Made by a program: the position numbers and the translations under genes. Shown in pieces: positions 36,186 through 48,682 of a stretch of 64,000 nucleotides of DNA (its first letter is position 1; each line of letters begins with the position of its first letter). Below the pieces are notes generated by a model. That model made no database searches. It worked only from the letters and a program-made list of their open reading frames with translations, and was not told where the DNA came from. The stretch comes from Climacium dendroides (Eukaryota > Streptophyta > Bryopsida > Hypnales > Climaciaceae), in NCBI GenBank assembly GCA_950106755.1, contig OX467092.1, positions 7,564,001 to 7,628,000 of the forward strand, read 5' to 3'.

Positions 36186-37460
36186 CGTGGGCTGTTCTCT
36201 CTAACCCTCTTAGTGACCGGAATCACTCTTTGGAGTCTCACAATCACTAGCGCTCTAGTCTTCTTAGTCCGCTCAAGGATTCTCCTCAAAAGTCGCCTCA
36301 CCAGTACACTTCTAACTCTACACTCATACGTGAACTTCTAAGCGAACTCTCTTCTTGAGACCCGTCTGTCCTTAATCCGGTCCGTAAACTGAGCCCGTAA
36401 CTCTTCTCTTTGGTTGACATATAAGTACACTGCGAATGCTCCTCACCAATCCCTTCTCAAGGTAGTTTCCCCGCAAAAGGAGGTCTCAGCCACCTGCCCC
36501 TCCTATTTCTAGGGCTTCACTCATTGGGGATCGTTACAAGTGACCATTTTCCTCAAAATAGACCTGCTCTCAAGTGTGGTCTAGAACTAGGTAGGCACCC
36601 GTTACACCCGGATTGCCTGCCCTTCGTTTCCGGTCTCCAGTACTTTATTTTCTTCCGGTTTCCGGTTTCTAAAAAAAATCACTCTGACCTACTCTTGACC
36701 TTTCTATGCCGTATCCGGGCTTTCGGTTTCCGGTTTCCGGTTACTTTTGTTAACACTATTATCTATTCTAAAGTAACCCTATTCCGGTATCCAGTTTCTA
36801 ACTACTTACGGTCTACTTTTCTAACGAAAAACGAAAAAAAATAGGGAGTAAGAAGCTCTATTTCCCTTATTTCCCTTCTAAACCTAAAGACTGGATTCCC
36901 GTACTCCCACACCTACAGACTAGGATTACTTCTAGTTTGCTGTGAAAGATCAAACCGGATCTTGTTAGAATAGGAGGATAGATTAGCTGAGTGAATTTTC
37001 CATCACTATAAAGACCGGAAAGAGAGGAGTGCCTACCTCTCTAAAAATAGCGGCAGATCCCTCTGAAGTGCCAACAGAGGCTAAGCAAAATCGGAATAGA
37101 AACTAAGGAAAGGAAGTCTTCGGTTAAAGTAGTACGAGATCCGGTCGGAAGTGTGAGTTTGGTTCTTGTGGGTTGTCAATCGATTTTGATTCGGGTCAAT
37201 GTTATTCTGGACCGGATCCGTCTATAGAAAGAGGAGGAAATTATCCGATATTTGGAAAAAAGGGTGAAGAGGGATAAAGAAGAGGGATAAAGAAGAGGGA
37301 TAAAGAAGAGTAATGGAATTGAGAAACTTTCCTCAAATCATCTAGTAACACGAAACACTTCACAAAGTCTCTTGGGTTTGATCTTTAGAGTCACTTTATT
37401 ATGCTTTAAAGAGGTTTTTGTGAGCATAATAGGGAATTTCACTTACCCTATGTTGCGACA
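36186..37460. other. Right flank of outer element
   Basis: Non-coding and CCGG-rich. On the minus strand this would hold the promoter and leader of gag-like gene 4; a TATAT-containing word lies near 36420. Plus-strand TATAAAG is present at 37012. A 13-bp unit (GAAGAGGGATAAA) is repeated three times at 37266-37310. The element ends GTTGCGACA at 37460. Confidence 0.5.
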
Positions 37461-37465
37461 ATTAT

Positions 37466-38789
37466 CAATTCAAGGAGCTATTCAGTTCTGTCCCAAGGGG
37501 CACAGTCATATCATGTGTTGATTTTTCAGAGAATTATTCCATGAAGATACAGAATGAAACACAGAGCATGCATTGGCGTAGTGTCTAGGTGTCCATTTTG
37601 GTACGCATCACTTATCGATTGAATCCCAACTAATGTACTACAAATAATGAGCCTCTCCTGTTGAAAGAGGTTCATTACTATGTGTCGGATGATAGGGTCC
37701 ATGATTCTTTATATGTTCAACATTGCTTTCTTCTGCATTGGGATTTTATGAAGGGGCAGGGTTTGCTACCAAAGCATCACATTGTTTGGTCGGATGGCTG
37801 TAGTGGCCAGTTCAAATCGGCTAGGGCTTGGTATTTCATTACTAGGTATCCTAGTTTAACTGCCACAGATGTTACACTACCAGAGGGATGCTAGATGTTA
37901 TGGAATTATTTTGCATCCGGGCATGGGAAAGGGGAGGTGGATGGTGCAGGTGCCCTTCTGAAGCGGGAAGTGCGAAAGGAGCAGCTTAAAGTCAATGGGA
38001 GCCAAATTCAAAATGCAGAGCAGATGGTAAGGTTTTTGAAAGAAGAAAGCCTGAAACAACATGGTGGGCCACCTTCTTCAAGAAAATACAATAACAAAAT
38101 TTTTCTAGCTGATTGAAGAAGGGGCCATCTGCCGTGTGCATGATCTGCAATGTGAGACAGTACCAGGTAGCAGGAAGCAATACCAAGTGCATTTTTGCTC
38201 AAGTAAAGATCCTACCTTAATTCAATTTCGTAAACTTTCTTACTTTTGTTGGGCATGCTCAGAATTGGACACCGATTTCCCTTACCATAACGGTTTGCAC
38301 GTGGGGCCTTGGAGATTGCGGAGGCTAAAACCACAGTGCAGTGCCCAAGTGAGACTGCTATTTGATCATGATGAAGAGGTAGAGGCAGGCTCGGGTAGTG
38401 AGTTGATAGCAGAGGATGTTTTTATTGGAAACAATATAGCGGTAAGGGCAGATTCTAGTGAGGACGAGTCTTTCTGGATAATATTGGTAGATAAAGGGTT
38501 GCATGTGGTGGAGAATTCCTTTACTGATCCTGATGGTAGCACATATGTGCCTAGTGATCAAGTCATTCGAGGCTATTGGTATGAACGTTTGAGGACCAGA
38601 TCTCGTACTTACTGATTGCGAGACGATAAGCCGCAATCATTTGTGTTTTCACACATTGTGGTAGCATCTAAGTTCTCCATGGCACCAATTGCTCATGCAG
38701 TGAAGGGCTCTTTTGGAAGCTACAAACTGAAGGAGGATGTACTGAACATCATTTTGAATGCTGTATTAGAAGCTGAGGCCCTTGATTAG
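37466..38789 (+). pseudogene. Transposase-like gene, 3' half
   Basis: Continues the frame broken at 4644. Motifs in order: CVDFSENYSMKIQNETQSMHW (37512-37575), HHIVWSDGCSGQFKSARAW (37775-37835), FASGHGKGEVDGAGALLKRE (37909-37970), then a C-terminal region with FCWACSE, PWRLRRLKP and IRGYWYERL. The acidic residues in DFSENY, SDGC and GEVDG are the expected metal-binding set of an RNase H-like core; that assignment is inference. Breaks: TAG about 37593, TAA about 37632, TAG 37892, a 1-base shift near 38116, TGA 38613; final TAG 38787. All stops fit C-to-T changes. Confidence 0.75.
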
Positions 38790-40497
38790 AGTCGGTGTTA
38801 TGGTTTTCTCTCTGGGTGGTATGTTTTGCTTCTTGTGTAGGTTTTAAGGAACAAGGGTGGCGGCTTTGTGCTTGTGCGGCTTTCGGAATAGTAGCAGAGA
38901 AGGTGCTGTTGGAGTTTGATGTGGCAGTAGAGATTTCAGCTTATTGTGGCGCTTGATAGGTGACACTTTGGTAAGTGTACAGTTCTTTCTAATTTCAGCA
39001 TCTGCAGCTTCATGATTCTACAACATTTTCCCAATTTTAGATCGGATTTGGAACTAATTTTGTTTGTGGTTTTCATGCATTGGTGATATAGGTACAAAGC
39101 CATCTCCATTCTCCAATATTATTTTCGGCAGCTTTTAGTTTATAGGGGTAGGGATTAGAGTGGACGGATCCTATAGTGTTTTTTGAACACTAGAACATGT
39201 TGCCATACCAGGCAATTGTACCCCATTTTTTTCATATATATGTACATGAAGCTGAGGCTTCTATTGATTTTGAGATTTTATTATTCTTGTACTACAAATG
39301 GTTGTTTGGCTAAATTTGATTTCTATGCGTACCACATGGTTCTCTGCTTGTTTGATCATGGCTGTATATCCTTCATGCATACTAGAAAGTCTATGCGCTG
39401 CCTTGTTAATTATGTGATTTGGAACAGCTGGCATATATTCTCATTGTAATGGCTCTTCCATTAAAGTTGGCATTTGCTGTCACTGTGTTGTCTCGGAGAG
39501 GCTTAAGCTCTATGAACTGTCACTATAATGGTCCGATATTGTATACTAGCTTGGAGAGGCTTAAGCTCCATGAGCTGTCATTGTAATGTCTTGATACTGT
39601 ATACAAGGGCTTCAGAGTTGTAATGGCTTGTACTGTAATACGAAGGCATCTAGAACCCACTGTAAATGTCCTGCTGTATAATGCAATGGTGAACTTTAAA
39701 TAAATAAGGAATTCTGGCAAGATAGTATCTTGGAGTTTGCAAGATTGCTTGTTAGCTACAATTACTAAATACTTGCCCTCTCAACATATATATTTTGATG
39801 GGAATGTTCAAAATAAAATGTTACTCATCTTCTCACACAAGTAGTAGTTAAATTAGTGGAATTAATACCATTCACAACATTTTGACAATCCAACATAATA
39901 TTTTGCATTGTATTTAGAAAACTACCTAGGGCTATATAACTTTTTATATTAGTTGTGACGCTTGACTAAAGGTTTTTGGGGGCCCCCTATTTTTTAGTGC
40001 AATGATGTTGGTGCGAGGAATTTTGAATCAATATCATATAAAATTTTCTAAGATTTTGGAAAAATACAAAATCTTGTTTAATTGTCAGTATATCAATATG
40101 GTTTAGGACTCAAGTTACATGTATAAGAATTGTAGCTAAAGACCATCCCTCACTTGATAGTTGGAGGATGCAATAAAGTACATCATGCACTATTACAACC
40201 ATTAGGAAAAATTTGAATCCTAGGAGGGTTGTTTTAAGCTTTCATTTTTGGGCACCTTATAGTACAAGTATAGCAAAAAAAAAATTTTAAAAACACCTAA
40301 ACTTGACTTGTTATTGATGTAGCACCAACAATACCATATTGTAAGATAATTTAAAAAATAATAAGGACTAAAATTTTAAATAATGTAAACTTCATAATGG
40401 CTAAAAAATTTTGTAATGTATATTCCACTATTTTTTAGTGTTTTTTTTATGAAACATAGTCAAAGAACCACGTGGGGTTAGCATAACTATTAGACAA
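38790..40497. other. Non-coding flank between two elements
   Basis: AT-rich. A roughly 55-base direct duplication around GAGAGGCTTAAGCTC occurs at 39496-39540 and 39551-39600. May include the 3' end of the old transposase-like element, whose terminus I could not locate. No gene seen. Confidence 0.5.
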
Positions 40498-40506
40498 CAT
40501 ATAGTG

Positions 40507-40675
40507 CAACGATGCTAGTAGGCGAGCTTGGAGCGGGGAGCTTGCGAGCCACGAGCGTGAAGTTTGTGAGCGGTGAGCACCAAAAGTATATTTTTGGAAA
40601 TTTTTTTCATCCAATTTTTTTTCATCCAAAAACTTACTATTTATAGTAAATTTTGTGACCTATGACCGTGGCTCC
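40507..40675 (+). repeat. Left terminal inverted repeat of the MULE
   Basis: Begins CAACGATGCTAGTAGGCGAG, followed by GAGCTTGCGAGC-like units and, near 40656-40672, TGACCTATGACCGTGG. Pairs imperfectly with the reverse complement of 55399-55514. Confidence 0.72.
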
Positions 40676-41354
40676 TATTACCGTGGTCTACATTGAATTT
40701 ATAATTTCAAGCTTGGGTTTCTCATTTGCTGACTTCTCGGACTTGTAAAATTATGTATATATTTGAAACTCTTATTCATCCTACTACACAAAAGTAGGGG
40801 TATAACACTTTTTATAAAATAGACCATCATGAGTTTCGGAGAACACTACAGTGTTTGAAGGGGATAAATTGAGCACGGAGAACTAGGGCTTCTAACTATC
40901 CCATAATGATTGCTATTTCTAACAAGTGCTAGTATAAGAGGAATGGTATAGAAGAGTTAGCCAAGCTAAAGGTCAAGGTTTGTTGACTACTACAAACAAA
41001 TGTGGTAGATTTCTAATTTTGACCGTAAAGTGATTTACTTCATGTATTTTAAATTTCTAATTTTTTGCCTTCCAACCTGACAAGAACTAAGATTGTAGGG
41101 AAGAGGTGGAAAAGCAAAAAATCTATATGAGTTTAGTCTTCGTATGTGTAGGGTAGCACGAGAGTATAGGATTAGGGTTCTAGCCATGCATTGGTATTTC
41201 ATTTCACACAATTTAGTAATGACACTTCTGAAACATACTCCCACACTTTGCAAATGAAGGAACATTTTGATTGGTACATGCTTGAAATCATTTCTATTGC
41301 CAGATACACTAACGAATACAATATGCATGAATTTATCAAAAATTGCAATTGTGC
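40676..41354. other. Subterminal non-coding DNA of the MULE
   Basis: No gene recognised. Lies between the left terminus and the 3' end of the transposase gene. Confidence 0.5.
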
Positions 41355-44300
41355 CTACTCAAGGATAGTGATGAGTCCCGCTCGAAGTAGAAGTAGCTTC
41401 AACTCATTGAAGCTATAACTAGGTGCATGAATGAACTTGTCATCATGGATATCCATCTTGCAAAAATACCTATACAAATAATATAGATGTTTACAATTCA
41501 CATACTGCTGCCTTCCTCCAATTGCCGAGACGGCCATATTCACAAAATCCGGGCAAGTGCACGAGGGGAACATACCCACCGTAATTCGATATACGTTTTT
41601 GGTAGGGTTAGATCCCGTCTCCAATTCCACTATTGCGCCAAGGCCTGGAAAAGGGAGTAGGGTCACTCCTAGAATTTGTCCTTTAATGTTCCCAGCACTC
41701 TCCTACTTGTTCCGTTGTTCCGTACTTGGAGCATTTGCAATTCTTCTGATGGTTCGGTTGTTCCTGATTGTTGGATAAGCATCCGGATTCTTGGGTGATG
41801 GTTGGTTATACAAAACACTTTCAAAAATCTTGGACATGGTGAACAATCAACGAGGCGACAGGGTGGGTCGTTCTTGGAGGTGGAAGCCCGCATGTTGTAG
41901 CAATAAAGTTTCGTCTCGATTGAGATTTGTCCCAATCAATACGGGCCAAACCTCCGGCACCTCCGGCCAATCAATGACCCATTTCCGCTCTAAGCCTTTC
42001 ACGCACCTTTCAATGTCGTCCCAACAGAACCAGAAGTCTGAGACCACCTCGCGCCTACTCCCATATTCTTCTTTCCTCCCGCGATAAGTGGGAGCTGGGG
42101 TTCCCTTCCTCCCCTTCGCAATTTTTGTGTTACACTTGATGTTTGACGTCCGTTGTTGAGCTTGACATCTGGCATTTGACTTGTGGCTAATCCTTGCAAT
42201 GTACCACTTCGATGTGTCACAGTCACTTTCAAATGCAACGGTCACATACTGCAAGGGGCGACCCTCAATTGTATTGCCCTTGCCATCCATCAATTCTTCT
42301 GAAGCCTTCGTTGACCTAGTCCGGACACGTGGTTGAGAGAAATTGATCTTATCTGGTCTATGGGAGTCTCCAACATCACCAATAGGTACGTCCAACTTCC
42401 TCTTTGTGCTTCCAAATACTTCCTCTCCTTCCAAATGTGGTACACGACTTCCCACACCATGTGCTTCAGGTAATGTGTTCAAGGCCTCGGCAATTTTCTT
42501 TGGGCAACCACTACGTCTTGCAGCTCTCAGCTTTAGTTCCCCCTTAGATGGGCCGGACCCACTTGCATGACCTCTGAGGTAGGCGCGATACTTTGTCATT
42601 TGCATCCAAGCACGAATACTGTCATCACAAGTGGCGTCAAATAAATTGTTCCCTCTATTTCTGGACATTTGAAGCCACTTATTGTGCATTGTTTCAGACA
42701 AGTTACACGAAGGCAAGTCTGCCATCTCCTCCAAACTCAAGCCCTGCAAATGCACCCATTACAATACTTCAGTCTCCAATTATGGATTTGTACCTTTGAC
42801 TAAAATTTACATATTCTCATGCAAGGTATCCAAAATAGTAGCATTTGAAGTGAGCACTCCAACTTCCGTCGGATCCGACGGATGTCCAAATGTTCTCTAT
42901 TGGTACTCCCTTTTGTAGTCCCTGAACGTCACAGGGAAAAAAATGGAAGGACTACCTTCCACTAGTTCCAATGAATTTTGGAAATTGGAAATGAAAGATA
43001 CATTCTGTGAGGTCAGTAGAGAGTTTCCTTCGAAGATAGCACTTATATGAGAAGGGTAAAGAAATCGACTTCCAACAAAATATTAAATGGATTAAAAAAA
43101 TGGAGTGTTTAGAAGACCAGTAAACTACCCAAGAAATACTTTGCTGAAAAAAGCTCTATATTCAAAAGAATATTACATTGACAAAAAATTAGGAGTGAAC
43201 AAATGACTAGCACACTACCAAAAAATACTAGGCTAAGAACATTCGTCCAAAACAAAAAAAGTAGACTACCAATAAAAGGAATAAAGGAAATCAAGCCAAA
43301 AAAAAACACTATCCTAAAAAGAAGTCTAGACTAACAAAATACTATTCAAATAAGAGAAAAAATAAAAAAAATCTAGGCTGCAACCAATAATTCATTACAA
43401 AAACAGTAGTGCACTAGAACAGAATTGTGCCCTAAGAATACGTGGATTTCAAAAAACTACTTGAATAAAAAAAATTCTACACTACCAAAAACACCCATAT
43501 ACACGTATGTTCATATACATGTAAACGTTTAGGTGTTTGCATATGTGTATGTCATGAAGCCTCCCCATGCATATAGATAGAGGGATGACACGGTCACTTA
43601 CCATTGTCATGAAGCCTCCCCACTGCAGGTATCGAAAGTGCCAGAATGCAAGCCAATGATCTAAATGATGAAGTGCTTCTTCATTCGCGACTCCAGATGA
43701 CAACCACCATGACCGGATTGCCAAGTATCGAAGCTCAGCTTCATCTATGGTCTTCGATTCCTTGTATTGCTTGCATAGCGTAAGATGTTGGTGCTGAAAG
43801 TTCTGTTTGATGTGTTTCTGTGTGTGCTTATGAAGGGAAGTGCTCCAATGTAGCAAACATGTTCTCTCCCGGTTCTCCATGACCTCGTTCGCAGAACCAC
43901 TCCCATATACTATACGGACCGCATTCCAATTAGCCATCGCACTATCTACCATGAATCCTTTGAAGTTCGGGTCAGGCACGCCATGTCGTGCCATAACAGC
44001 ATTCAAACTCCTCCAAAATTGTACTTGGACCTGGGTATCTTCAGACTGCATATCGCATACTGCGATGGTCATCACCTTCTTGTACTGAGAGTCGTACACG
44101 TGGCAGGCCATGGTGGTCCACTCTTTCACGCGCTTCACGTGGTCGAACATCATCCACGCGTTTTCAAGGTCCTTTCCTGGTTGCATACGCTTCACCATAT
44201 CCACTCCACTTCCTGGTCCTTCAGTTAGCATTTTAAAAACGTATACTTTTTCTTTGCCCTGTCCTGGAAAGACGCTATCGTGTATGAATTCGAACTTCGA

Positions 44301-45834
44301 CTCTCTCTTCATAGTCATAATGTTGTCAATAACCCCTCCTCGGTTATTTGAGCGGAAGGAGGAAATTACGTTGCGTATACTAGGGCTACTTAGATATTGG
44401 AATCGATCCATCACCTCATCCACTTCTTCTCCCTTCAACATTCTCTTCTCTCCCTCTCCATGGTGAAATAAGTAGTTCGACAGGAAATCTTTGCTAACGG
44501 ACAATGCTATAGCAGAGTTAGTGGCTGTCGGTGTTTTCGCAACCTGCTCCGCTAGGAGTTCGCTAATTTCTTTTTTAGAATCTCTATACATGCCCTTTCC
44601 TACTGGATGAGTATGGGCTCCAAAGTGAATAGATGCCCTTGTCATATTTGGATTGTCGCTATAACAATAGTAGATCCTAGCATCGCATGTGTGAAGGCAA
44701 GTGGGTGTCACTTTGCAGACTTTACACACTAGGGTACAGTCTTTGGGTGGACCATCCCCTACTGCAAACGGGAAGACTGTGGATCCATTCCACTCTGTCT
44801 CATTCCTTTTTCCAGCCCTCTTCAAGTACTCGCACTCATGGTTCTTACAAGCAAGGTGACCAGCACAGAAAGACTTACGGAACTTTAGGTTGTCGACGTT
44901 GTGGATGTTTGTAGTCACGAGTTTGCACCATGTATGTCCATCATAGCGCTTGTCCATTCCCTCCAAATTCTTCGCTGCGGATGATGAAGAGGACGAGCGA
45001 CACGAGGTAACTCAAATAACACATCTCCATTGTAGGAAGGGGGAAGGTACTGCACCCGATGGTGCTTTATAACATCAAAGTTTGTTGTGGACAATTCACT
45101 TCTAGAGCGACGAATACTGGACAATCTCTTCAAGCAATCTATAATACTCACTTGGGTACCAAGATTTGCTGTCAGTGGAGGGCATGGAAACACAGGAGAC
45201 TGTAAAATATTGGATGGGGTGGTTGATGTGACTTTTGTATCTGACATACTGTGGACCGCAAACGTGGCGTTTTGAAGTGCAACTTGCGGGGACTCTCCCT
45301 CAGATTCACTAGACAACTCTACAATGGTATCCATTTTCTCCCTCTTCACCTTCGTAAGAATCGTATTGTTCGGGAGTATAGGAAAGCAGTCACTTGGTAG
45401 ACTAGTTGGAAGTCTTGGAGACATGTAAGGCATGTCCACTGTAGAATTGTCTGATTGCCGACTACCTAGCTCAGTGGCTGCCCCAAGAAGACTAAGAGGA
45501 AGCCCAAAAGCTCTATAGTTTCCTGCCCGCAAATACCAACAGTGGCCTTCTTCTTCTGGAATGGAATGGAATGCTCTAATTCCCCTGATTCCGACTTTCT
45601 CTCTTCTTCGACATAGATTGAAGACTCTAGGAACTTGAATCTGACATGCAAAAGGTGATTGAGTACTCTAGCATGTCCTTCGTGATTCACTGGAAACACC
45701 AAAGGTATTTCATGACCGTCTACTCTAATACAAGCCATAGTGTAAGTAGGATGACTGCAGGAATTTGAAATGAGAGAACTGGCTTTTAAAAAGGGTGTTG
45801 AGGATTTTATACTTTGTTGAGGAGTTCCTTGCAA
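41355..45834 (-). pseudogene. Mutator-like transposase with SWIM zinc finger
   Basis: Reads leftward. The N-terminal region (from 45834, or more likely the Met at 45738) is MACIRVDGHEIPLVFPVNHE. A frameshift lies near 45530, then YLPPSYNGDVLFELP and another shift near 44990. Next comes a zinc-binding GCM/WRKY-like block (CKVCKVTPTCLHTCDARIYY, FGAHTHPVGKG, 44740-44600). The catalytic region follows: VCDMQSEDTQVQVQFW, FKGFMVDSAMANWNAVRIVY and CLLHWSTSLHKH, with Asp residues placed as in MULE DDE cores. A GT donor ends this exon at 43602. The next exon starts at 42743 in matching phase (GLSLEEMADLP) and runs to 41847. The C-terminal SWIM finger CTCPDF...VNCKHLYYLY lies at 41570-41470; the last stop is at 41355. 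Stops near 41847 and 41706 plus the frameshifts show decay. It would cut and insert this element. Confidence 0.82.
42865..42882. repeat. 18-bp palindrome with GTCGGATCCGAC core in transposase intron
   Basis: A perfect dyad around CGTCGGATCCGACG in the only clear intron of the transposase gene. The same core forms the centre of the three long palindromes in the first intron of the methyltransferase gene. Here the arms do not extend. Confidence 0.75.
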
Positions 45835-48143
45835 TCATTGTGATCATCACTTTTCACAGAGACAGCGAGGTCCAGGTTAGTACAAATTTCTATTGCCACT
45901 CAATTAAGTTACTTTCCGTATTGCCGCCAGTAAAAGTTAGAATTTTGAAATTAAGAGTAGTTTAATAACCTTAGCCGTCAAGCAATGATACCGAATTTTT
46001 GCAATGATGTATTAGGTATCCAAACTCATTGCCAATACATGTACGCCTTGCAGGAGCTCTGTCATTGTTAGGAGTGCCCAACTCCGCCGTCATTTTCAAA
46101 AATAAATTGCTGGAGGCGGAGGAAATATTGTGCCGACATTGGAGGATTTGGAGCGTGGCAAACTCAACTGACAGCATGACAGTTTTGTCAAAACGAGACG
46201 GACTTCAAAGTCATTAGGGCTGCCAGTACTTCAAGAGCATAGTATGCCGATTTCAAAGCAAACTAAATGCATGGCGCTTTCATGGAGCCGCCAATACTCA
46301 CGTGTCAGTTGATCTTAGGAGATTAATTACATCTTGGCCAGTTAGGAGAATGCAGTAATTTCGAGCATGCGAACCTCGTTCAAGAGCAACTATAAACTGT
46401 ACCTTGGACCTGCTCAAAGCCTTTTCATTTTGCAACTCCAATTGTGGTAGTAGCGTTGCATCTTAGTAATCACGTAGTTTTTGTTGTCTCATGCTTGTAG
46501 GCAATCCAAACTCGGCCATCTTAGCTCCGTCACATCGTACAAAAAGGAAGAGACGTAGAACTTTCTTCTTTTCCACAGCAAAGGCTTTGAGGGTATCCAG
46601 GATGACGAGAGCGAAGAAAACAGTTTCAAGGACGAGGCAGGGTGTAGAGAGAGAGGTACCAAGAGACATCCAGTTCCAAGAGGGTGATGCACCTCCAGTA
46701 GATGAAGTGGGTCTCCCATTGCACACTGTGCATGACGGGATCAGAGAGAGTGCAGGACTTAGCAAATTTGGAGGAGACGACACGGTGAATGTAAGTTTCG
46801 ATTTGAACTCCTCTCATATATTGCAGTCATGGCGTCAACCTAGATTATAGTGACAGAGGACCTTAGCTTGGTTATGATACCTAATTGTAGTGGATTGTGC
46901 ACTACATTGCTTAGAGACTAACCATTATCATATCGAAGACTTACCCTGAATACACACCTCTGCATGGCACAGACGTGCTTTCAGTAGGCCATTTTAAGAC
47001 TATGTCAAAGTAGAGTTGTACACTTTGAGTTCCAGACATTGAGTTGTAGACCTTCAGTTTTAGACTTTTAGTGAGTCATGGACAAGCATTGAGAGAACTT
47101 GCGTTTAGTTGCATTTCTGGACACGCAAAGTTTGCATTCCTGTTGTTGTTGTACAATTTTTAGTACTGACAAATAAGATCATATGAAAGTGATAAGTACT
47201 CTCATTTGGAGTGAAGGCCTTGAAGGCTCTGGTGTTGCTCTAAAAAGACAAGTAGAACATCCCTTATTTTAGAAGTACTTTTCTGTAATTTGGAAAGGGT
47301 GTTTAAGGTCAAGGCCAGACATTTGTATGAACAAGAACAATTCGTCTGCGGTGTTCACATGAAGCTTGCAAACATTCATAGGCTTTGAAGGCTTGTAGAC
47401 ATTCTAATGTCACTAAGAAAGAAAATGTTTTTTTTTTAAAGTTCTATAATACCAAAGCTATTTAATCACCAGCAGGGGTGCTTTGGAGTTTTCAAAATGA
47501 ATGAGCGCTCAGAAGTTAGTCGTCCTTTGAACTAGCAATCCAGAAGCCAGTCGTGGGAGTCCTCAGTCTCCAACTGTGAGTCTAAAACTGGAAATCGGGG
47601 AAGATGAATAAGAGCTTCGAATCGGTCGAGCGCCCTGAGCCACAATTCGAAGTTGGAGCACCGCTTGCTCCAGGAAGTTGGTTCCTGATTTCCGAGCGTC
47701 CAAAATGCCTCCGAACAGGTACTTCTGTTCCAAGTTCACGGTGTTCACAGATCCGACGGTGTTCACGAATCCGACGGTGTTCACGGTGTTCACGGTGTTC
47801 CAAGTTCACTTTGTTCACGGTGTTCACGAATGCCGCCCAGGTGAGCCCTGGATGCCGCGAAAGTGAATCTATATCGAGATAGACTCGCGGATATCTCTCT
47901 ACGCCGTCCAACGATTAAGCTTCCAGGGATTCCTCCTGTGGACGTAGGCGGCAAACATTCAAACTCGCGCAACGCTCACGATACGCGCTGGACGATGGAG
48001 GACCTTGCATTGAGAAGCTGGTGCTTGACGATATCACATGCCACAAACGGCCGCGTGTGCTGGAATGAGAACTTGTGGGATTTTCATTTTGTGAATCGAT
48101 TATTAACAGCTTGGCACTCCTTGATCTACAAGACGAAGCTGCA
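45835..48143. other. Divergent intergenic region of the MULE
   Basis: Lies between the start of the transposase (minus) and of the methyltransferase gene (plus), so both promoters should be here. Short open frames (for example 46491-46850) show no recognisable domain. Contains the GGTGTTCACG repeat cluster at 47733-47830 and GC-rich DNA near 47900-48140. Confidence 0.5.
47733..47830. repeat. Cluster of TCCGACGGTGTTCACG half-cores
   Basis: GGTGTTCAC is repeated six times and ATCCGACGGTGTTCACG twice. These equal one half of the palindrome core found at 48583-49338, but no complete dyad is formed here. Confidence 0.75.
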
Positions 48144-48270
48144 ATGGCCCGCAGTACTCGTAGTCGTTCCAAGATGGCAGATGCCCAGCCGGACGACGCG
48201 CTTCAGGTCAGTCTCTAGTTTTTCGTCGATCGTGTGAGTCCAATGCGCCAGGAGTCCAATCTAGTACAGC

Positions 48271-48400
48271 GCCACTCGCGCAGTCCAAGCTTCAGCAGCG
48301 CCACTCGCGTAGTCCAAGCATCACCCGCGCCACTCGCGCAGTCCAAGCATCACCCGCGCCACTCGCGCAGTCCAAGCATCGTCCGCGCCACTCGCGCCAC
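48271..48400. repeat. 29-bp GC-rich minisatellite in intron 1
   Basis: GCCACTCGCG recurs at 48271, 48300, 48329, 48358 and 48387, with AGTCCAAGCATCACCCGC between copies. CpG-rich (CGCG in every unit), unlike the surrounding AT-rich DNA. Confidence 0.9.
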
Positions 48401-48582
48401 GCGCGGCGCACGACAGTCGCGTCAAGCGCGTTACGCGGGTGATGCTTGTTTTCATGAGTGCCCGATTCAGTTAGAATCTGTATTGCTCGATCGATTGCTC
48501 TGGCTTCCACTGCTGAGTTTCCAATCTGGGATTCAAGAAGGGGCGGCAACATCAGAAGAGTGAGAAGGGAGATGTCACGTCA

Positions 48583-48682
48583 GCCTCAAGAAAACATGAT
48601 CAGCCCGGGGGTGCTGCTTGAACACCGTCGGATCCGACGGTGTTCAAGCAGCACCCCCGGGCTGATCATGTTTTCTTGAGGC
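48583..48682. repeat. Perfect 100-bp palindrome P1
   Basis: Two 50-base arms are exact reverse complements with no spacer; the centre is GGATCC at 48630-48635 within CCGTCGGATCCGACGG. Arms start GCCTCAAGAAAACATGATCA. Lies in intron 1 of the methyltransferase gene. RNA from either strand would fold into one uninterrupted hairpin. Confidence 0.97.

Larger units (their letters stand above)
4645..37460. mobile_element. Outer gag-like element, interrupting the transposase-like gene
   Basis: The borders are defined by a 5-bp target-site duplication ATTAT (4640-4644 and 37461-37465) and by the host reading frame, which is restored exactly when the insert is removed. Ends are TGTTGCAAC and GTTGCGACA, a short imperfect inverted terminus of TG...CA type, as integrase-inserted elements have. 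Without the nested LTR retrotransposon the element is about 7.8 kb. It carries a plus-strand gag-like gene near the left end (5240-6988) and a diverged minus-strand relative near the right end (34111-36185). I see no reverse transcriptase or integrase and no recognisable pair of long direct LTRs. It may be a non-autonomous LTR-type composite; the class remains an inference. Confidence 0.75.

Noticed and set aside
46491..46850. Open frame of 119 codons with a basic start
   Set aside because: No recognisable domain, no supporting splice sites, and it lies in the repeat-bearing intergenic region of the MULE.
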